64,000 bases of DNA from Ramlibacter ginsenosidimutans (lineage in GTDB: Bacteria > Pseudomonadota > Gammaproteobacteria > Burkholderiales > Burkholderiaceae_C), in the NCBI RefSeq assembly GCF_042678185.1, contig NZ_JBHUDQ010000017.1; one strand, written 5' to 3'. Positions 44,781 through 52,709 of this stretch are shown piece after piece; the first letter of the stretch is position 1, and every line of letters begins with the position of its first letter. The notes beneath the pieces were generated by a model. That model did not search any database, was not told the DNA's origin, and saw only the letters and a list, made by a program, of their open reading frames with translations. The position numbers were made by a program, and so were the translations under genes.

Positions 44781-44818
44781 ATGCACTATCCTCGGGGCTC
44801 GACCCCAGGATAGTGCAT
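44781..44818 (+). promoter_or_regulatory. Perfect inverted repeat that contains the RBS and start of the response regulator gene
   Basis: The 12-base arms ATGCACTATCCT (44781-44792) and AGGATAGTGCAT (44807-44818) are perfect complements. A GGGG/CCCC inner stem (one bulged C) and a CTCGA loop complete the hairpin. AGGA at 44807-44810 is the only Shine-Dalgarno candidate, 6 bases before the ATG, and the AT of the start codon is also in the arm. As RNA it would hide the start site. As DNA it could be an autoregulatory operator. Confidence 0.75.
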
Positions 44819-45500
44819 GACCCGCGCGCTGATTGTCGAAGACGACCCCACCACCGCTGCCGCCCTTGCCGGGCTGGTGCGCAAGCAGCAATGGCAGGCC
44901 GAAGTCCGCGAGGACCTCGCCTCGGCCTGGAAGAGCCTCGCGCAGTCCTCCTTCGACTTCGTGCTGCTGGACCTGAGCTTGCCGGACGGCGAAGGCACTG
45001 ACCTGCTGCAGAAGCTGCGCCGCTCGCCCGCGGGTGAACTGCCGGACCCGAAAACGCCGGTGCTGGTGATCTCCGCGCGCTCACAGTTGCGCTCGCGCCT
45101 CACCGCGCTGGACCTCGGGGCCGACGGCTACATCATCAAGCCGGTGCACCTGGAGGAAGTGGGCGCCGTGCTGCGCGCGCTGCTGCGCCGGCGCACCACC
45201 CTCGCCGCGGGCCTCATCACCTGCGGCGACGTGGTGGTCGACCCGAACAGCCGCTTCGTGCAGAAGGCGGGCCAGCCGGTCGAACTCACGGAACAGGAAT
45301 TCGCCGTGCTGCTGGCCTTGCTGGAAGATCGTCCCAAGGCCCTGAGCCGCGCCGACATCCAGGCGCGCAGCGGCAACCGCGTGGGCGACGGCGGCGCCGT
45401 CGAAGTGCACGTGCACCACCTGCGCCGCAAGCTCGGCGAGGCCGTCATCCAGACCGTGCGCGGAGTCGGCTACCGCATCGCCCAGGACCAGCGCGCGTGA
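44817..45500 (+). CDS. OmpR-family response regulator, orphan
   Basis: 227 residues. The receiver has acidic residues in LIVEDDPTTAAAL, phospho-acceptor Asp in FVLLDLSLPDGEG and Lys in YIIKPVHLEE. The winged helix has the recognition helix EVHVHHLRRKLGEA and VIQTVRGVGYRIA. No histidine kinase is adjacent. The end overlaps crcB (GTGA), so the regulator and fluoride channel are translated together. The start lies in a perfect inverted repeat, suggesting autoregulation or RNA-level control. Confidence 0.9.
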   Translation: MTRALIVEDDPTTAAALAGLVRKQQWQAEVREDLASAWKSLAQSSFDFVLLDLSLPDGEGTDLLQKLRRSPAGELPDPKTPVLVISARSQLRSRLTALDLGADGYIIKPVHLEEVGAVLRALLRRRTTLAAGLITCGDVVVDPNSRFVQKAGQPVELTEQEFAVLLALLEDRPKALSRADIQARSGNRVGDGGAVEVHVHHLRRKLGEAVIQTVRGVGYRIAQDQRA

Positions 45501-45889
45501 ACGGCGCGGGGACGCTGCTGTCGGTGATCGCGATCAGCGCCGGCGCGTCGCTCGGCGCCTTGCTGCGCTGGCTGCTCGCGGTGCGCTTCAACCCGGGCTG
45601 GACCGCCCTGCCGCTGGGAACCCTCCTCGCCAACCTCGCCGGCGGCTATCTCGTCGGGCTGGCAATTGGCTGGCTGGGCCACCACCCCGAACTGCCGCCG
45701 CAACTGCGCCTGTTCGTCGTCACCGGGTTCCTCGGCGGCCTCACCACCTTCTCCACCTACTCCGCGGAGGTGGTAAGCCATTTGTATGAAGGACGATATG
45801 GTCCCGCCCTGGTGGTCGCCGTCACGCACCTGGCGGGTTCGCTGGTGCTCACCACTCTCGGCTTTGCGACCGCACGCGCGTTGTCCTAG
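45497..45889 (+). CDS. crcB: Fluoride channel Fluc/CrcB
   Basis: A 130-residue, four-helix small membrane protein that exports fluoride as a dual-topology dimer. The family motifs GTLLANLAGGYLVG and GFLGGLTTFSTYSAE are intact, including the Asn and the TTFST pore track. The start is GTG 45497, coupled to the response regulator stop. There is no fluoride riboswitch here because the gene has no leader of its own. Confidence 0.94.
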   Translation: MNGAGTLLSVIAISAGASLGALLRWLLAVRFNPGWTALPLGTLLANLAGGYLVGLAIGWLGHHPELPPQLRLFVVTGFLGGLTTFSTYSAEVVSHLYEGRYGPALVVAVTHLAGSLVLTTLGFATARALS

Positions 45890-45966
45890 GACGCGTAGGC
45901 AATCGCCGTAGCTCGACCGTCCGATTCACCTAGCGGGCATGCTCGGCCGTACGCGAGACTGGAAGC

Positions 45967-46308
45967 ATGCTTACATTGACGCTTCGCGGGTTGTTCGGCG
46001 CCTGGCGCAAGGAGCCTTCCCCTGGCCCGTTCCGGGCCACCCTGCCCTTCGTGGGCGGCACGACGCCCCAGCCGGACCTGATCTTCCGCATGAAATCCTG
46101 GCCGCAGTTGCCCGAGCACGGGCGCACTGCGGAGGTCTATCGCATCCTCTCGGTCATGAGCAGCCAGCCCGTGAACCGCCGCTGGCTGCTCGCGCGCTGC
46201 CGCATGGCGCCGCACGAGCTCGATAGCCTGCTGATGCAGCTGGTCGCCGACGGCGCGCTGGAAGTGATCGATCCCGCGCAGTTCGCGGGACGCCAGGCGC
46301 ACGCCTGA
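45967..46308 (+). CDS. Hypothetical protein, winged-helix-like C-terminus
   Basis: 113 residues. The second half (RTAEVYRILSVMSSQPVNRRWLLARCRM through LDSLLMQLVADGALEVID) reads as a small helix-turn-helix/winged-helix module, with key words RTAEVYRILSVMSS and LMQLVADGALEVID. There is no receiver or enzyme motif. Transcription-factor activity is a guess from shape only. It lies 77 bases after crcB and ends 18 bases before the convergent CNNM-family gene. Confidence 0.6.
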   Translation: MLTLTLRGLFGAWRKEPSPGPFRATLPFVGGTTPQPDLIFRMKSWPQLPEHGRTAEVYRILSVMSSQPVNRRWLLARCRMAPHELDSLLMQLVADGALEVIDPAQFAGRQAHA

Positions 46309-46326
46309 GCGGGTCCCGCGGCCTGC

Positions 46327-47631
46327 CTAGTCGCCGGCTGCGGCGTCCGCGGGCTCCGGCACGGGCTGCGCCAGCACCTTGTCGATGCGGCGGCCGTCGA
46401 GGTCGACCACTTCGAACACCCACTCGCCGCAGTCGATGCGCTCGCCGACCTCCGGCAGGTGGCCCGACACCGCCATGAGGAGGCCGGCCAGCGTGTTGTA
46501 GCGGCCCTTGTCCTCCTCGGGCAGCTCGCGGATCTCCAGGCGCGCCTTCAGTTCGGACACGGGCATGAGGCCGTCGAGGAGCCAGGAGCCGTCCTCGCGC
46601 TGCGTGGCCCACGCCTCGTGCTCCAGGGCGGGCTGCAGCTCGCCGGTGATCGCTTCCAGCAGGTCGTGCGGGGTCAGCAGCCCCTGCACCACACCGTATT
46701 CGTCCACCACGAAGACCAGGCGCGCTGCCTGCATGCGGAACTGCTCCAGCAGCTCCATGCCGGTGAGCGTCTCCGGCACGAACAGCGCCGGGAGCGCGTG
46801 CGGCTCGATCGGCCCCTCGTGCTGCGGCCCGAGCGAGATCAGGCGTGACACGCTCACCAGGCCGACCACGTCGTCGAGCGAACCGCGGCAGACGGGGTAC
46901 CAGGAATGCGCCTCGATCTCGCCGGCGCGCTTGAGGGCGTCGCGCACGCTCATCGTGGCCTCCAGCCACTGCACGTCCGTGCGCGGCACCATCATCGAAG
47001 TGAGCGGCCGGTCGTCCAGGTGGAACACGTTGCGCACCATCTGGTGCTCGTGCTGCTCGATCACGCCGGCCTGCACCCCCTCTTCCAGGCTGTGCGCGAT
47101 CTCTTCCTCGGTGACGTTGCGCTTGCGCGTGTCGATCGCCAGCAGCTTGAGGATCGCTTGCGTGGAGGCGGACAGCACCCGCACGAACGGCCCGGCCGCC
47201 CGCGACAGCCAGCGCATCGGCCGCGCCATGAAGCGCGCGATCTGTTCGGGATAGATCTGGCCGATGCGCTTGGGCACCAGCTCGCCGAGCAGGATGGTGA
47301 TGTAGGTGATGATGGCCACGACGATGGCCGTGGCCGTGACGGCGGATGCGCGCTGCGGCATGCCGAAGCCGCGCAGCCAGGCAGCCACGCCCTCGCTGAA
47401 GGCGGCCTCGCCGATGATGCCGTTGATGACGCCGATCGAGGTGATGCCCACCTGCACCGTGGACAGGAACTGGGTCGGCTGGTCCAGCAGCTTCAGTGCC
47501 GCCTGCGCGCCGCCGTCACCGTCCTCGGCCAGCACCGCCAGCCGCGCCCGCCGCGAGGAGGCCAGAGCCATCTCGGACATGGCGAACAGGCCATTGAGCA
47601 CAGTGAGCAGCGCGATCAGCAGGAAATCCAT
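46327..47631 (-). CDS. CNNM/CorC-type membrane protein with CBS domains (HlyC/CorC family)
   Basis: 434 residues. The N-terminal DUF21 domain (~1-185) has three or four helices with LNGLFAMSEMALASSRRARL and ELVPKRIG. Two CBS modules (~205-330, including TSMMVPRTDVQWL and VDEYGVVQGLLTPHDLLEAI) and a C-terminal CorC-HlyC domain (YNTLAGLLMAVSGHLPEVGE) follow. Such proteins take part in Mg2+/Co2+ efflux. ATG 47631 (MDFLLIALL) matches the family start. ATG 47655 would add eight residues. It diverges from the ApaH gene, with 77 bases between the starts. Confidence 0.9.
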   Translation of the reverse strand: MDFLLIALLTVLNGLFAMSEMALASSRRARLAVLAEDGDGGAQAALKLLDQPTQFLSTVQVGITSIGVINGIIGEAAFSEGVAAWLRGFGMPQRASAVTATAIVVAIITYITILLGELVPKRIGQIYPEQIARFMARPMRWLSRAAGPFVRVLSASTQAILKLLAIDTRKRNVTEEEIAHSLEEGVQAGVIEQHEHQMVRNVFHLDDRPLTSMMVPRTDVQWLEATMSVRDALKRAGEIEAHSWYPVCRGSLDDVVGLVSVSRLISLGPQHEGPIEPHALPALFVPETLTGMELLEQFRMQAARLVFVVDEYGVVQGLLTPHDLLEAITGELQPALEHEAWATQREDGSWLLDGLMPVSELKARLEIRELPEEDKGRYNTLAGLLMAVSGHLPEVGERIDCGEWVFEVVDLDGRRIDKVLAQPVPEPADAAAGD

Positions 47632-47708
47632 GAATGGGGACAGAATCGGGAGCATTGCACTGTACTGCAAGGCCTGCCGGCCGCAGAACCGGCGCCGCGC
47701 CACTACCC

Positions 47709-48539
47709 ATGCCCCATTACCTGATCGGCGACATCCAGGGCTGCGACGCTCCCCTGGGGCGCCTGCTGGCCAAGATCGGCTTTTCCCCGAGCCGCGACAC
47801 GCTGTACGTGCTCGGCGACCTGGTGAACCGCGGACCCGCGTCGGCCGCGGTGCTGCGCCGGCTCATGGGGTATGGCGATGCGGCCCATTGCCTGCTGGGC
47901 AACCACGACCTGAGCCTGCTGGCAGTGGCGCAGGGCCATCGCGCGCCGCACCGCAACGACACGATGGACGAGATCCTCGCTGCGCCGGACCGCGACGCGA
48001 TGCTGGAATGGCTGCGGCATCGCTCGATGGCGATCCACGCGCACGGCATCCTGATGGTCCATGGCGGCGTGCTGCCCGCGTGGGACCTCGCGAAGACGCT
48101 GGCGCTGGCCGGCGAAGTGGAGGCGGTGCTGCGCGGGCCCGCGCTAGCCGGCTTCCTCGCGCAGATGTGGGGCAACCGGCCCGATCGCTGGGACGATGCG
48201 CTCACCGGCGCCGACCGCCTGCGCGTCATCGTCAACGCGCTCACGCGGCTGCGCTTCTGCACGCCCGACGGCGTCATGGACCTGAAGGCCTCGGGCCGGC
48301 TGGACCAGGCGCCGCCCGGCATGCTGGCCTGGTTCGACGTGCCGGGACGGCGCAGCGCGGGCCAGACCATCGCCTTCGGTCACTGGTCCACCCTCGGCTA
48401 CCTGCGGCGGCCCGACCTCATCTCGCTGGACACCGGCTGCGTGTGGGGCGGCTGCCTGAGCGCGCTGCGGCTCGCCGAAGACGGCGACCACGAGTTGATC
48501 CAGGAGACCTGCGAACAGGCGCAGGCGCCGGGGGAATGA
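47709..48539 (+). CDS. apaH: Symmetrical bis(5'-nucleosyl)-tetraphosphatase
   Basis: A 276-residue calcineurin-like phosphoesterase that splits Ap4A into two ADP. The metal motifs GDIQGCDAPL, GDLVNRGP, GNHDLSLLAV and LMVHGGVLPAW are all present, and FGHWSTLGYL carries the last histidine. ATG 47709 gives the normal MPHYLIGDIQG-type N-terminus; an in-frame start at 47634 would add 25 residues from the divergent promoter region. It converges on the DEAD-box gene. Confidence 0.95.
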   Translation: MPHYLIGDIQGCDAPLGRLLAKIGFSPSRDTLYVLGDLVNRGPASAAVLRRLMGYGDAAHCLLGNHDLSLLAVAQGHRAPHRNDTMDEILAAPDRDAMLEWLRHRSMAIHAHGILMVHGGVLPAWDLAKTLALAGEVEAVLRGPALAGFLAQMWGNRPDRWDDALTGADRLRVIVNALTRLRFCTPDGVMDLKASGRLDQAPPGMLAWFDVPGRRSAGQTIAFGHWSTLGYLRRPDLISLDTGCVWGGCLSALRLAEDGDHELIQETCEQAQAPGE

Positions 48540-48558
48540 CTGCGCGCAGCGCGCGCGT

Positions 48559-49971
48559 CTACTCCGACTTGAACAGCGCCGCGACCTTGCGCTTGGTCTT
48601 GATGTTGGCCGAGATGCGGGTGCTGGCCGGCTTGGCGCCGGCTTCCCAGGCGGGAGGCTCCTGGACCTGCGGCGTCTCGTAGGGCTGGTCGAAGAACGGG
48701 TCCTTGGGCGGCGACGCGGGGCCGCTGCGCTGCTCGCGCCGGCGCTCGTCGAAACGCGCCGGACGCTCGTCCTCTTCGCTGCGCCAGGCGCGGCGGCCGT
48801 CGTTGATGCGGCCGCGCGGTCGCTCGTCGTCGAACTCGAGCGGCTCGATCTCGATCTTGCGCTTCAGCAGCTTTTCCAGGTCGCCCATCAGGCGCTGGTC
48901 GCCGGGCGACACCAGCGTCACTGCGAGGCCGGAGGCGCCGGCGCGGCCGGTGCGGCCGATGCGGTGGATGTAGTCCTCTGGGTTGAAGGGCACGTCGAAG
49001 TTGAACACCGCGGGCACGTCCTTGATGTCGAGCCCGCGCGCGGCGACGTCGGTCGCCACCAGCAGGTCGACCTCCCCCTTCTTGAAGGCGTCGAGCGCCT
49101 TCAGGCGTTCGTCCTGGCTCTTGTCGCCGTGCAGCGCCGTGGTCTTGAGGCCCTCGCGCTCCAGCGAACGCGCCAGCCGCGCGCAACCCAGCTTGCTGTT
49201 CACGAACACGAAGGCCTGCGTCAGCCCGCGCTGGCGCACGATCTGGCGCAGCGCGCGGCGCTTGTCGTCGTCGGGCGTGCTGTAGAAGTGCTGTTCGACG
49301 GTGGAGGCGGTGGTGTTGGGGCGCGAGACCTCGATCGTGACGGGATCGTTCAGGTAGCTGTTGGCCAGGCGCTTGATCTCGGGCGAGAAGGTCGCGGAGA
49401 ACAGCAGGGTCGTGCGCTGCTTGGGCAGGTACGACAGGATGCGCTGCAGGTCCGGCAGGAAGCCGATGTCCAGCATGCGGTCGGCCTCGTCGAGCACGAC
49501 GTACTCGACCTGGTTCAGCACGCAGTTCTTGGCCTCGATGTGATCCAGCAGGCGTCCGGGCGTGGCGACGAGCACCTCGACGCCGCGCTTGAGTTCGGCG
49601 GTCTGCGGCTTCATGTCCATCCCGCCGAACACCACCGCGCTGCGCAAGTTGGTGTGCTTCGCGTACAGCTTGACCTGTTGCGCGACCTGGTCGGCCAGCT
49701 CGCGCGTGGGCAGCAGCACCAGGGCACGAACGGGATGGCGCGCCGGCGACGTGGACGAGTTCTCGTGCTTCAGGAGGCGCTGCAGCAGCGGCAGGGAGAA
49801 CGCGGCCGTCTTGCCGGTCCCGGTCTGCGCCGCCCCCATCACGTCCTTGCCCGTGAGCACCACGGGAATGGCCTGCTCCTGGATGGGAGTCATGGACTCG
49901 TAGCCCATCTCGGCCACGGCACGGGCGAGCGGCTCAGCCAGCGAAAGTTTGGAGAATGCGGATTCGGACAT
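48559..49971 (-). CDS. DEAD-box ATP-dependent RNA helicase (RhlE-like)
   Basis: 470 residues. All helicase motifs are visible: Q-motif MTPIQEQAIP, motif I AQTGTGKT, PTRELADQV, TPGRLLD, motif II DEAD, motif III SAT and motif VI HRIGRTGR. The C-terminal ~100 residues are charged and disordered (RPRGRINDGRRAWRSEEDE). A short basic end (NIKTKRKVAALF) probably gives RNA affinity. It likely acts in ribosome assembly or mRNA turnover. ATG 49971 is preferred to an adjacent TTG. Confidence 0.93.
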   Translation of the reverse strand: MSESAFSKLSLAEPLARAVAEMGYESMTPIQEQAIPVVLTGKDVMGAAQTGTGKTAAFSLPLLQRLLKHENSSTSPARHPVRALVLLPTRELADQVAQQVKLYAKHTNLRSAVVFGGMDMKPQTAELKRGVEVLVATPGRLLDHIEAKNCVLNQVEYVVLDEADRMLDIGFLPDLQRILSYLPKQRTTLLFSATFSPEIKRLANSYLNDPVTIEVSRPNTTASTVEQHFYSTPDDDKRRALRQIVRQRGLTQAFVFVNSKLGCARLARSLEREGLKTTALHGDKSQDERLKALDAFKKGEVDLLVATDVAARGLDIKDVPAVFNFDVPFNPEDYIHRIGRTGRAGASGLAVTLVSPGDQRLMGDLEKLLKRKIEIEPLEFDDERPRGRINDGRRAWRSEEDERPARFDERRREQRSGPASPPKDPFFDQPYETPQVQEPPAWEAGAKPASTRISANIKTKRKVAALFKSE

Positions 49972-50037
49972 CAACTACGTATTGTCGCACCGCATCAAAA
50001 ACTGTGCCAAGAGCCCAAAAGCGGGGAGCGGGCTGCC

Positions 50038-50138
50038 GGACGCAGAGGTCGCAAAAAAGCGAAAGGACGCAGAAGAAATCCAAATTCCTGATGGATCCTT
50101 TTGCGTCCTCTGCGTAACCTCTGCGTCCTCTGCGTCCG
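50038..50138. repeat. Dispersed long inverted repeat, family 2, copy C
   Basis: The left arm (50038-50081) begins GGACGCAGAGGTCGCAAAAA and ends GAAATCC. The right arm (50099-50138) is TTTTGCGTCCTCTGCGTAAC-type. The short centre contains CCTGATGG. It occupies half of the 205-bp gap between the DEAD-box and YpfJ genes. The repeated CCTCTGCGT words are shared with copies A and B. Confidence 0.87.
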
Positions 50139-50176
50139 GTTGTTGGTCGTTGCTCCCGCTTCGGGGGCCCCCGCCT

Positions 50177-51046
50177 TCAAAGATGCGCCGTGTTGAACGT
50201 GTCGCAGGACTTGACGGTGCCGTTTTGCAGGCCGGTGGAGAACCAGTGCTGGCGTTGGGCGCTGGTGCCGTGGGTGAAGCTCTCGGGCACCACGGCGCGG
50301 CCGGCGGCTTTCTGGAGGGCGTCGTCGCCGATCTTCTGTGCGGCGTTCATCGCTTCCTCGATGTCGCCCTGCTCCAGGATGTTGCGCGCCTTCTGCGCGT
50401 GGTTGGCCCACACGCCCGCGAAGCAGTCCGCTTGCAGTTCCACCCGCACGCTCAGCGCATTGGCCTGCGCCGGCGAGTCGTTCGCACGTGCGCGCTCCAC
50501 CTGCTGCGTGATGCCCAGTTCGTCCTGCACGTGATGGCCGACTTCATGCGCGATCACATAGGCCTGCGCGAAGTCGCCGGGCGCGCCGAGTTGGGTCTTC
50601 AGCGTGTCGTAGAAGCTCAGGTCGATGTAGACCTTCTGGTCTTCGGGGCAGTAGAACGGGCCCATCGCCGCCTGCCCGGCGCCGCAGCCGGTGCGGATGG
50701 AGCCGCGGTACAGGACCAGCTTGGGCGGATGGTAGGTGGCCCCGCCCTGCCGGAACAGGTCGGTCCACACGTCTTCCGTGTCGGCCAGCACCGTGGAGAC
50801 GAAGCGCGCCTCCTGGTCGTTGGCCGGCGGCGGATGCGCGGGCGCCTGCTGCGAGACGGGCGCGCCGCCGCCGCCCGTCATCAGGCCCAGCAGGGTGAGG
50901 GGATTCACGCCCAGCACCGCGCCGCCGATGAGCGCGATGACGATCGCGCCGATGCTGATGGTGCCGCCGCCAAGGCCGAAGCCCCCGCCGCCGCCATCGC
51001 GCCTGTCCTCCACGTTCGAGGACTCCCGGTTACCTTCCCAGCGCAT
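50177..51046 (-). CDS. ypfJ: YpfJ-family neutral zinc metallopeptidase
   Basis: 289 residues. An N-terminal charged/glycine-rich stretch (RRDGGGGGFGLGGG) is followed by one hydrophobic helix (~30-58). The peptidase domain contains the zincin motif AHEVGHH and a downstream acidic VELQADCFAGVWA helix that provides the third ligand. The family is predicted to be a membrane-tethered neutral zinc protease with unknown substrates. It diverges from pcp, with 65 bases between the starts. Confidence 0.9.
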   Translation of the reverse strand: MRWEGNRESSNVEDRRDGGGGGFGLGGGTISIGAIVIALIGGAVLGVNPLTLLGLMTGGGGAPVSQQAPAHPPPANDQEARFVSTVLADTEDVWTDLFRQGGATYHPPKLVLYRGSIRTGCGAGQAAMGPFYCPEDQKVYIDLSFYDTLKTQLGAPGDFAQAYVIAHEVGHHVQDELGITQQVERARANDSPAQANALSVRVELQADCFAGVWANHAQKARNILEQGDIEEAMNAAQKIGDDALQKAAGRAVVPESFTHGTSAQRQHWFSTGLQNGTVKSCDTFNTAHL

Positions 51047-51111
51047 GTGCTTTTCTCCTGCTGTAGAGTGACCCGATGCTATCCAGTCCCAGCCCGTCCG
51101 GGCGTAGTCCG

Positions 51112-51744
51112 ATGTCCGTTCTGGTGACGGGTTTCGACCCGTTCGGGGGCAGCCCCACCAATCCCAGCTGGCACGCCGTGCACGCGCTGCATGGCCGCGA
51201 CATCGCCGGACACCGCATCGTCGGCGCTGAGATCCCGACGGTTTTCGGCGCGTCGCTGCAGAGGCTGGAAGCCCTGCTGGACGAACACCGGCCGCAACTG
51301 GTGCTGTGCACCGGCCAGGCTGGCGGGCGCACCGCCCTGTCGCTGGAGCGGGTGGCCATCAACGTGAACGACGCCCGGATCCCCGACAACGCGGGCGCCC
51401 AGCCGATCGACGTCCCGGTCATCCCCGGCGCACCAGCCGCGTATTTCAGCACGCTGCCGATCAAGGCGATGCTGCAGGCGCTGGTGGCCGCCGGCGTGCG
51501 CGCGGAGGTCTCGCAGACCGCCGGCACCTTCGTGTGCAACCACACCTTCTTCGGCCTCATGCACCTGCTCGCGCGGCCGCAGTGGCAAGGCGTGCGCGGC
51601 GGCCTGGTGCACGTGCCCTGGTTGCCCGAGCAGGGCCAGCCGTCGATGCGGCTGGACGAGATCGTGCGCGGCCTGGAGATCGCGATCGCCTGCGCGCTGG
51701 CGACGCCGCGCGACATCCGCAAGGAAGCCGGCGCGCTGAACTGA
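51112..51744 (+). CDS. pcp: Pyroglutamyl-peptidase I
   Basis: A 210-residue cysteine peptidase that removes N-terminal pyroglutamate. The triad is visible: E79 in SLERVAINVND, C142 in FVCNHTFFG and H167 in LVHVPWLP. VLVTGFDPFGG is the standard N-terminus, so ATG 51112 is used; ATG 51076 would add 12 residues. No partner gene is evident downstream, since the next gene appears to have its own promoter. Confidence 0.94.
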   Translation: MSVLVTGFDPFGGSPTNPSWHAVHALHGRDIAGHRIVGAEIPTVFGASLQRLEALLDEHRPQLVLCTGQAGGRTALSLERVAINVNDARIPDNAGAQPIDVPVIPGAPAAYFSTLPIKAMLQALVAAGVRAEVSQTAGTFVCNHTFFGLMHLLARPQWQGVRGGLVHVPWLPEQGQPSMRLDEIVRGLEIAIACALATPRDIRKEAGALN

Positions 51745-51845
51745 GCACACGCGACGGCATGGCCGCCGTCTGCACCGAGAGTGGGCATGCGGTGCCGCGA
51801 GCTGCGGCGCGTACCCCTGCGCCGGCAAGGCCGCGAGGCGCAGCC

Positions 51846-51857
51846 TAGAATCGGGGC
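51846..51857 (+). promoter_or_regulatory. -10-like box immediately before the PHP gene (possible leaderless start)
   Basis: TAGAAT (51846-51851) lies 6 bases before the GTG start at 51858. If it is a -10 element, transcription would begin at or next to the start codon, giving a leaderless mRNA. No Shine-Dalgarno is present in this stretch, which fits. No strong -35 is seen. Confidence 0.4.
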
Positions 51858-52709
51858 GTGTCCATCCTCAACGCCGACCTCCACTGTCATTCCGTGGTGT
51901 CCGACGGTACCCTCGAACCCGAAGCCCTGGCCGCGCGCGCTGCCGCCAACGGCGTCGAACTCTGGGCTCTGACCGACCATGACGAGATCGGCGGCCAGCA
52001 ACGCGCCGCCGCCGCCGCGCGTTCGCACGGCATGCGCTATCTCACGGGCACGGAGATCTCGGTGACCTTTGCAGGCGAGACCGTGCACATCGTGGGCCTC
52101 GGCTTCGCTGCCGACGACGCCGGCATGCAACGCGGGCTGCGGGAAACGCGGGGCGGACGTGGCGAGCGTGCGCGCGAAATCGCCGCGGGGCTGGCGCAGG
52201 TGGGCATCAAGGACGCCTACGACGGCGCGCTGCGGTACGTCGGCAACCCCGAGCTGATCTCGCGCACGCACTTCGCCCGCTTCCTGGTGGAGACCGGTGT
52301 GTGCAAGGACACCAACGAGGTGTTCCGCCGCTACCTCACGGAGGGCAAGCCGGGCTTCGTGCCGCACCGCTGGGCCTCGCTGAAGGACGCGGTGCAGTGG
52401 ATCACCGACGCGGGCGGCGCTGCGGTGATCGCGCATCCGGCGCGCTACAAGCTCACCGCGAACGAGGAATACGCCCTGTTCAGCGAATTTAAGGCGCACG
52501 GCGGCCGCGGCGTGGAAGTGGTGACCGGCAGCCACACGGCCGCGGAGTACGTGAAATACGCCGAGACGGCGAAGGAGTTCGGCCTGGCCGCCTCGCGCGG
52601 CAGCGACTTCCACAGCCCCGACGAAAGCCACACCGACCTGGGCCGGCTGCCCTACCTGCCGGGCGGACTCACCCCGGTGTGGGAGCTGCTGGCCGACCGC
52701 ATCCAGTGA
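51858..52709 (+). CDS. PHP-domain phosphoesterase (3',5'-nucleoside bisphosphate phosphatase/RNase AM type)
   Basis: A 283-residue metal-dependent PHP protein. The metal ligands are in DLHCHSVVSDG, ALTDHDEIGG, GTEISV, IAHPARYK and SDFHSPDESH, and all look intact. Relatives (YciV/RNase AM) hydrolyse 3',5'-bisphosphonucleotides and trim 5' ends of short RNA. The start is GTG 51858. The stop overlaps the DMT transporter start as GTGA. It leads a run of five same-strand genes ending with trpS. Confidence 0.88.
   Translation: MSILNADLHCHSVVSDGTLEPEALAARAAANGVELWALTDHDEIGGQQRAAAAARSHGMRYLTGTEISVTFAGETVHIVGLGFAADDAGMQRGLRETRGGRGERAREIAAGLAQVGIKDAYDGALRYVGNPELISRTHFARFLVETGVCKDTNEVFRRYLTEGKPGFVPHRWASLKDAVQWITDAGGAAVIAHPARYKLTANEEYALFSEFKAHGGRGVEVVTGSHTAAEYVKYAETAKEFGLAASRGSDFHSPDESHTDLGRLPYLPGGLTPVWELLADRIQ

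Noticed and set aside
45400..45497. Fluoride riboswitch for crcB
   Set aside because: The sequence before crcB is the coding region of the response regulator with intact winged-helix motifs. There is no leader.
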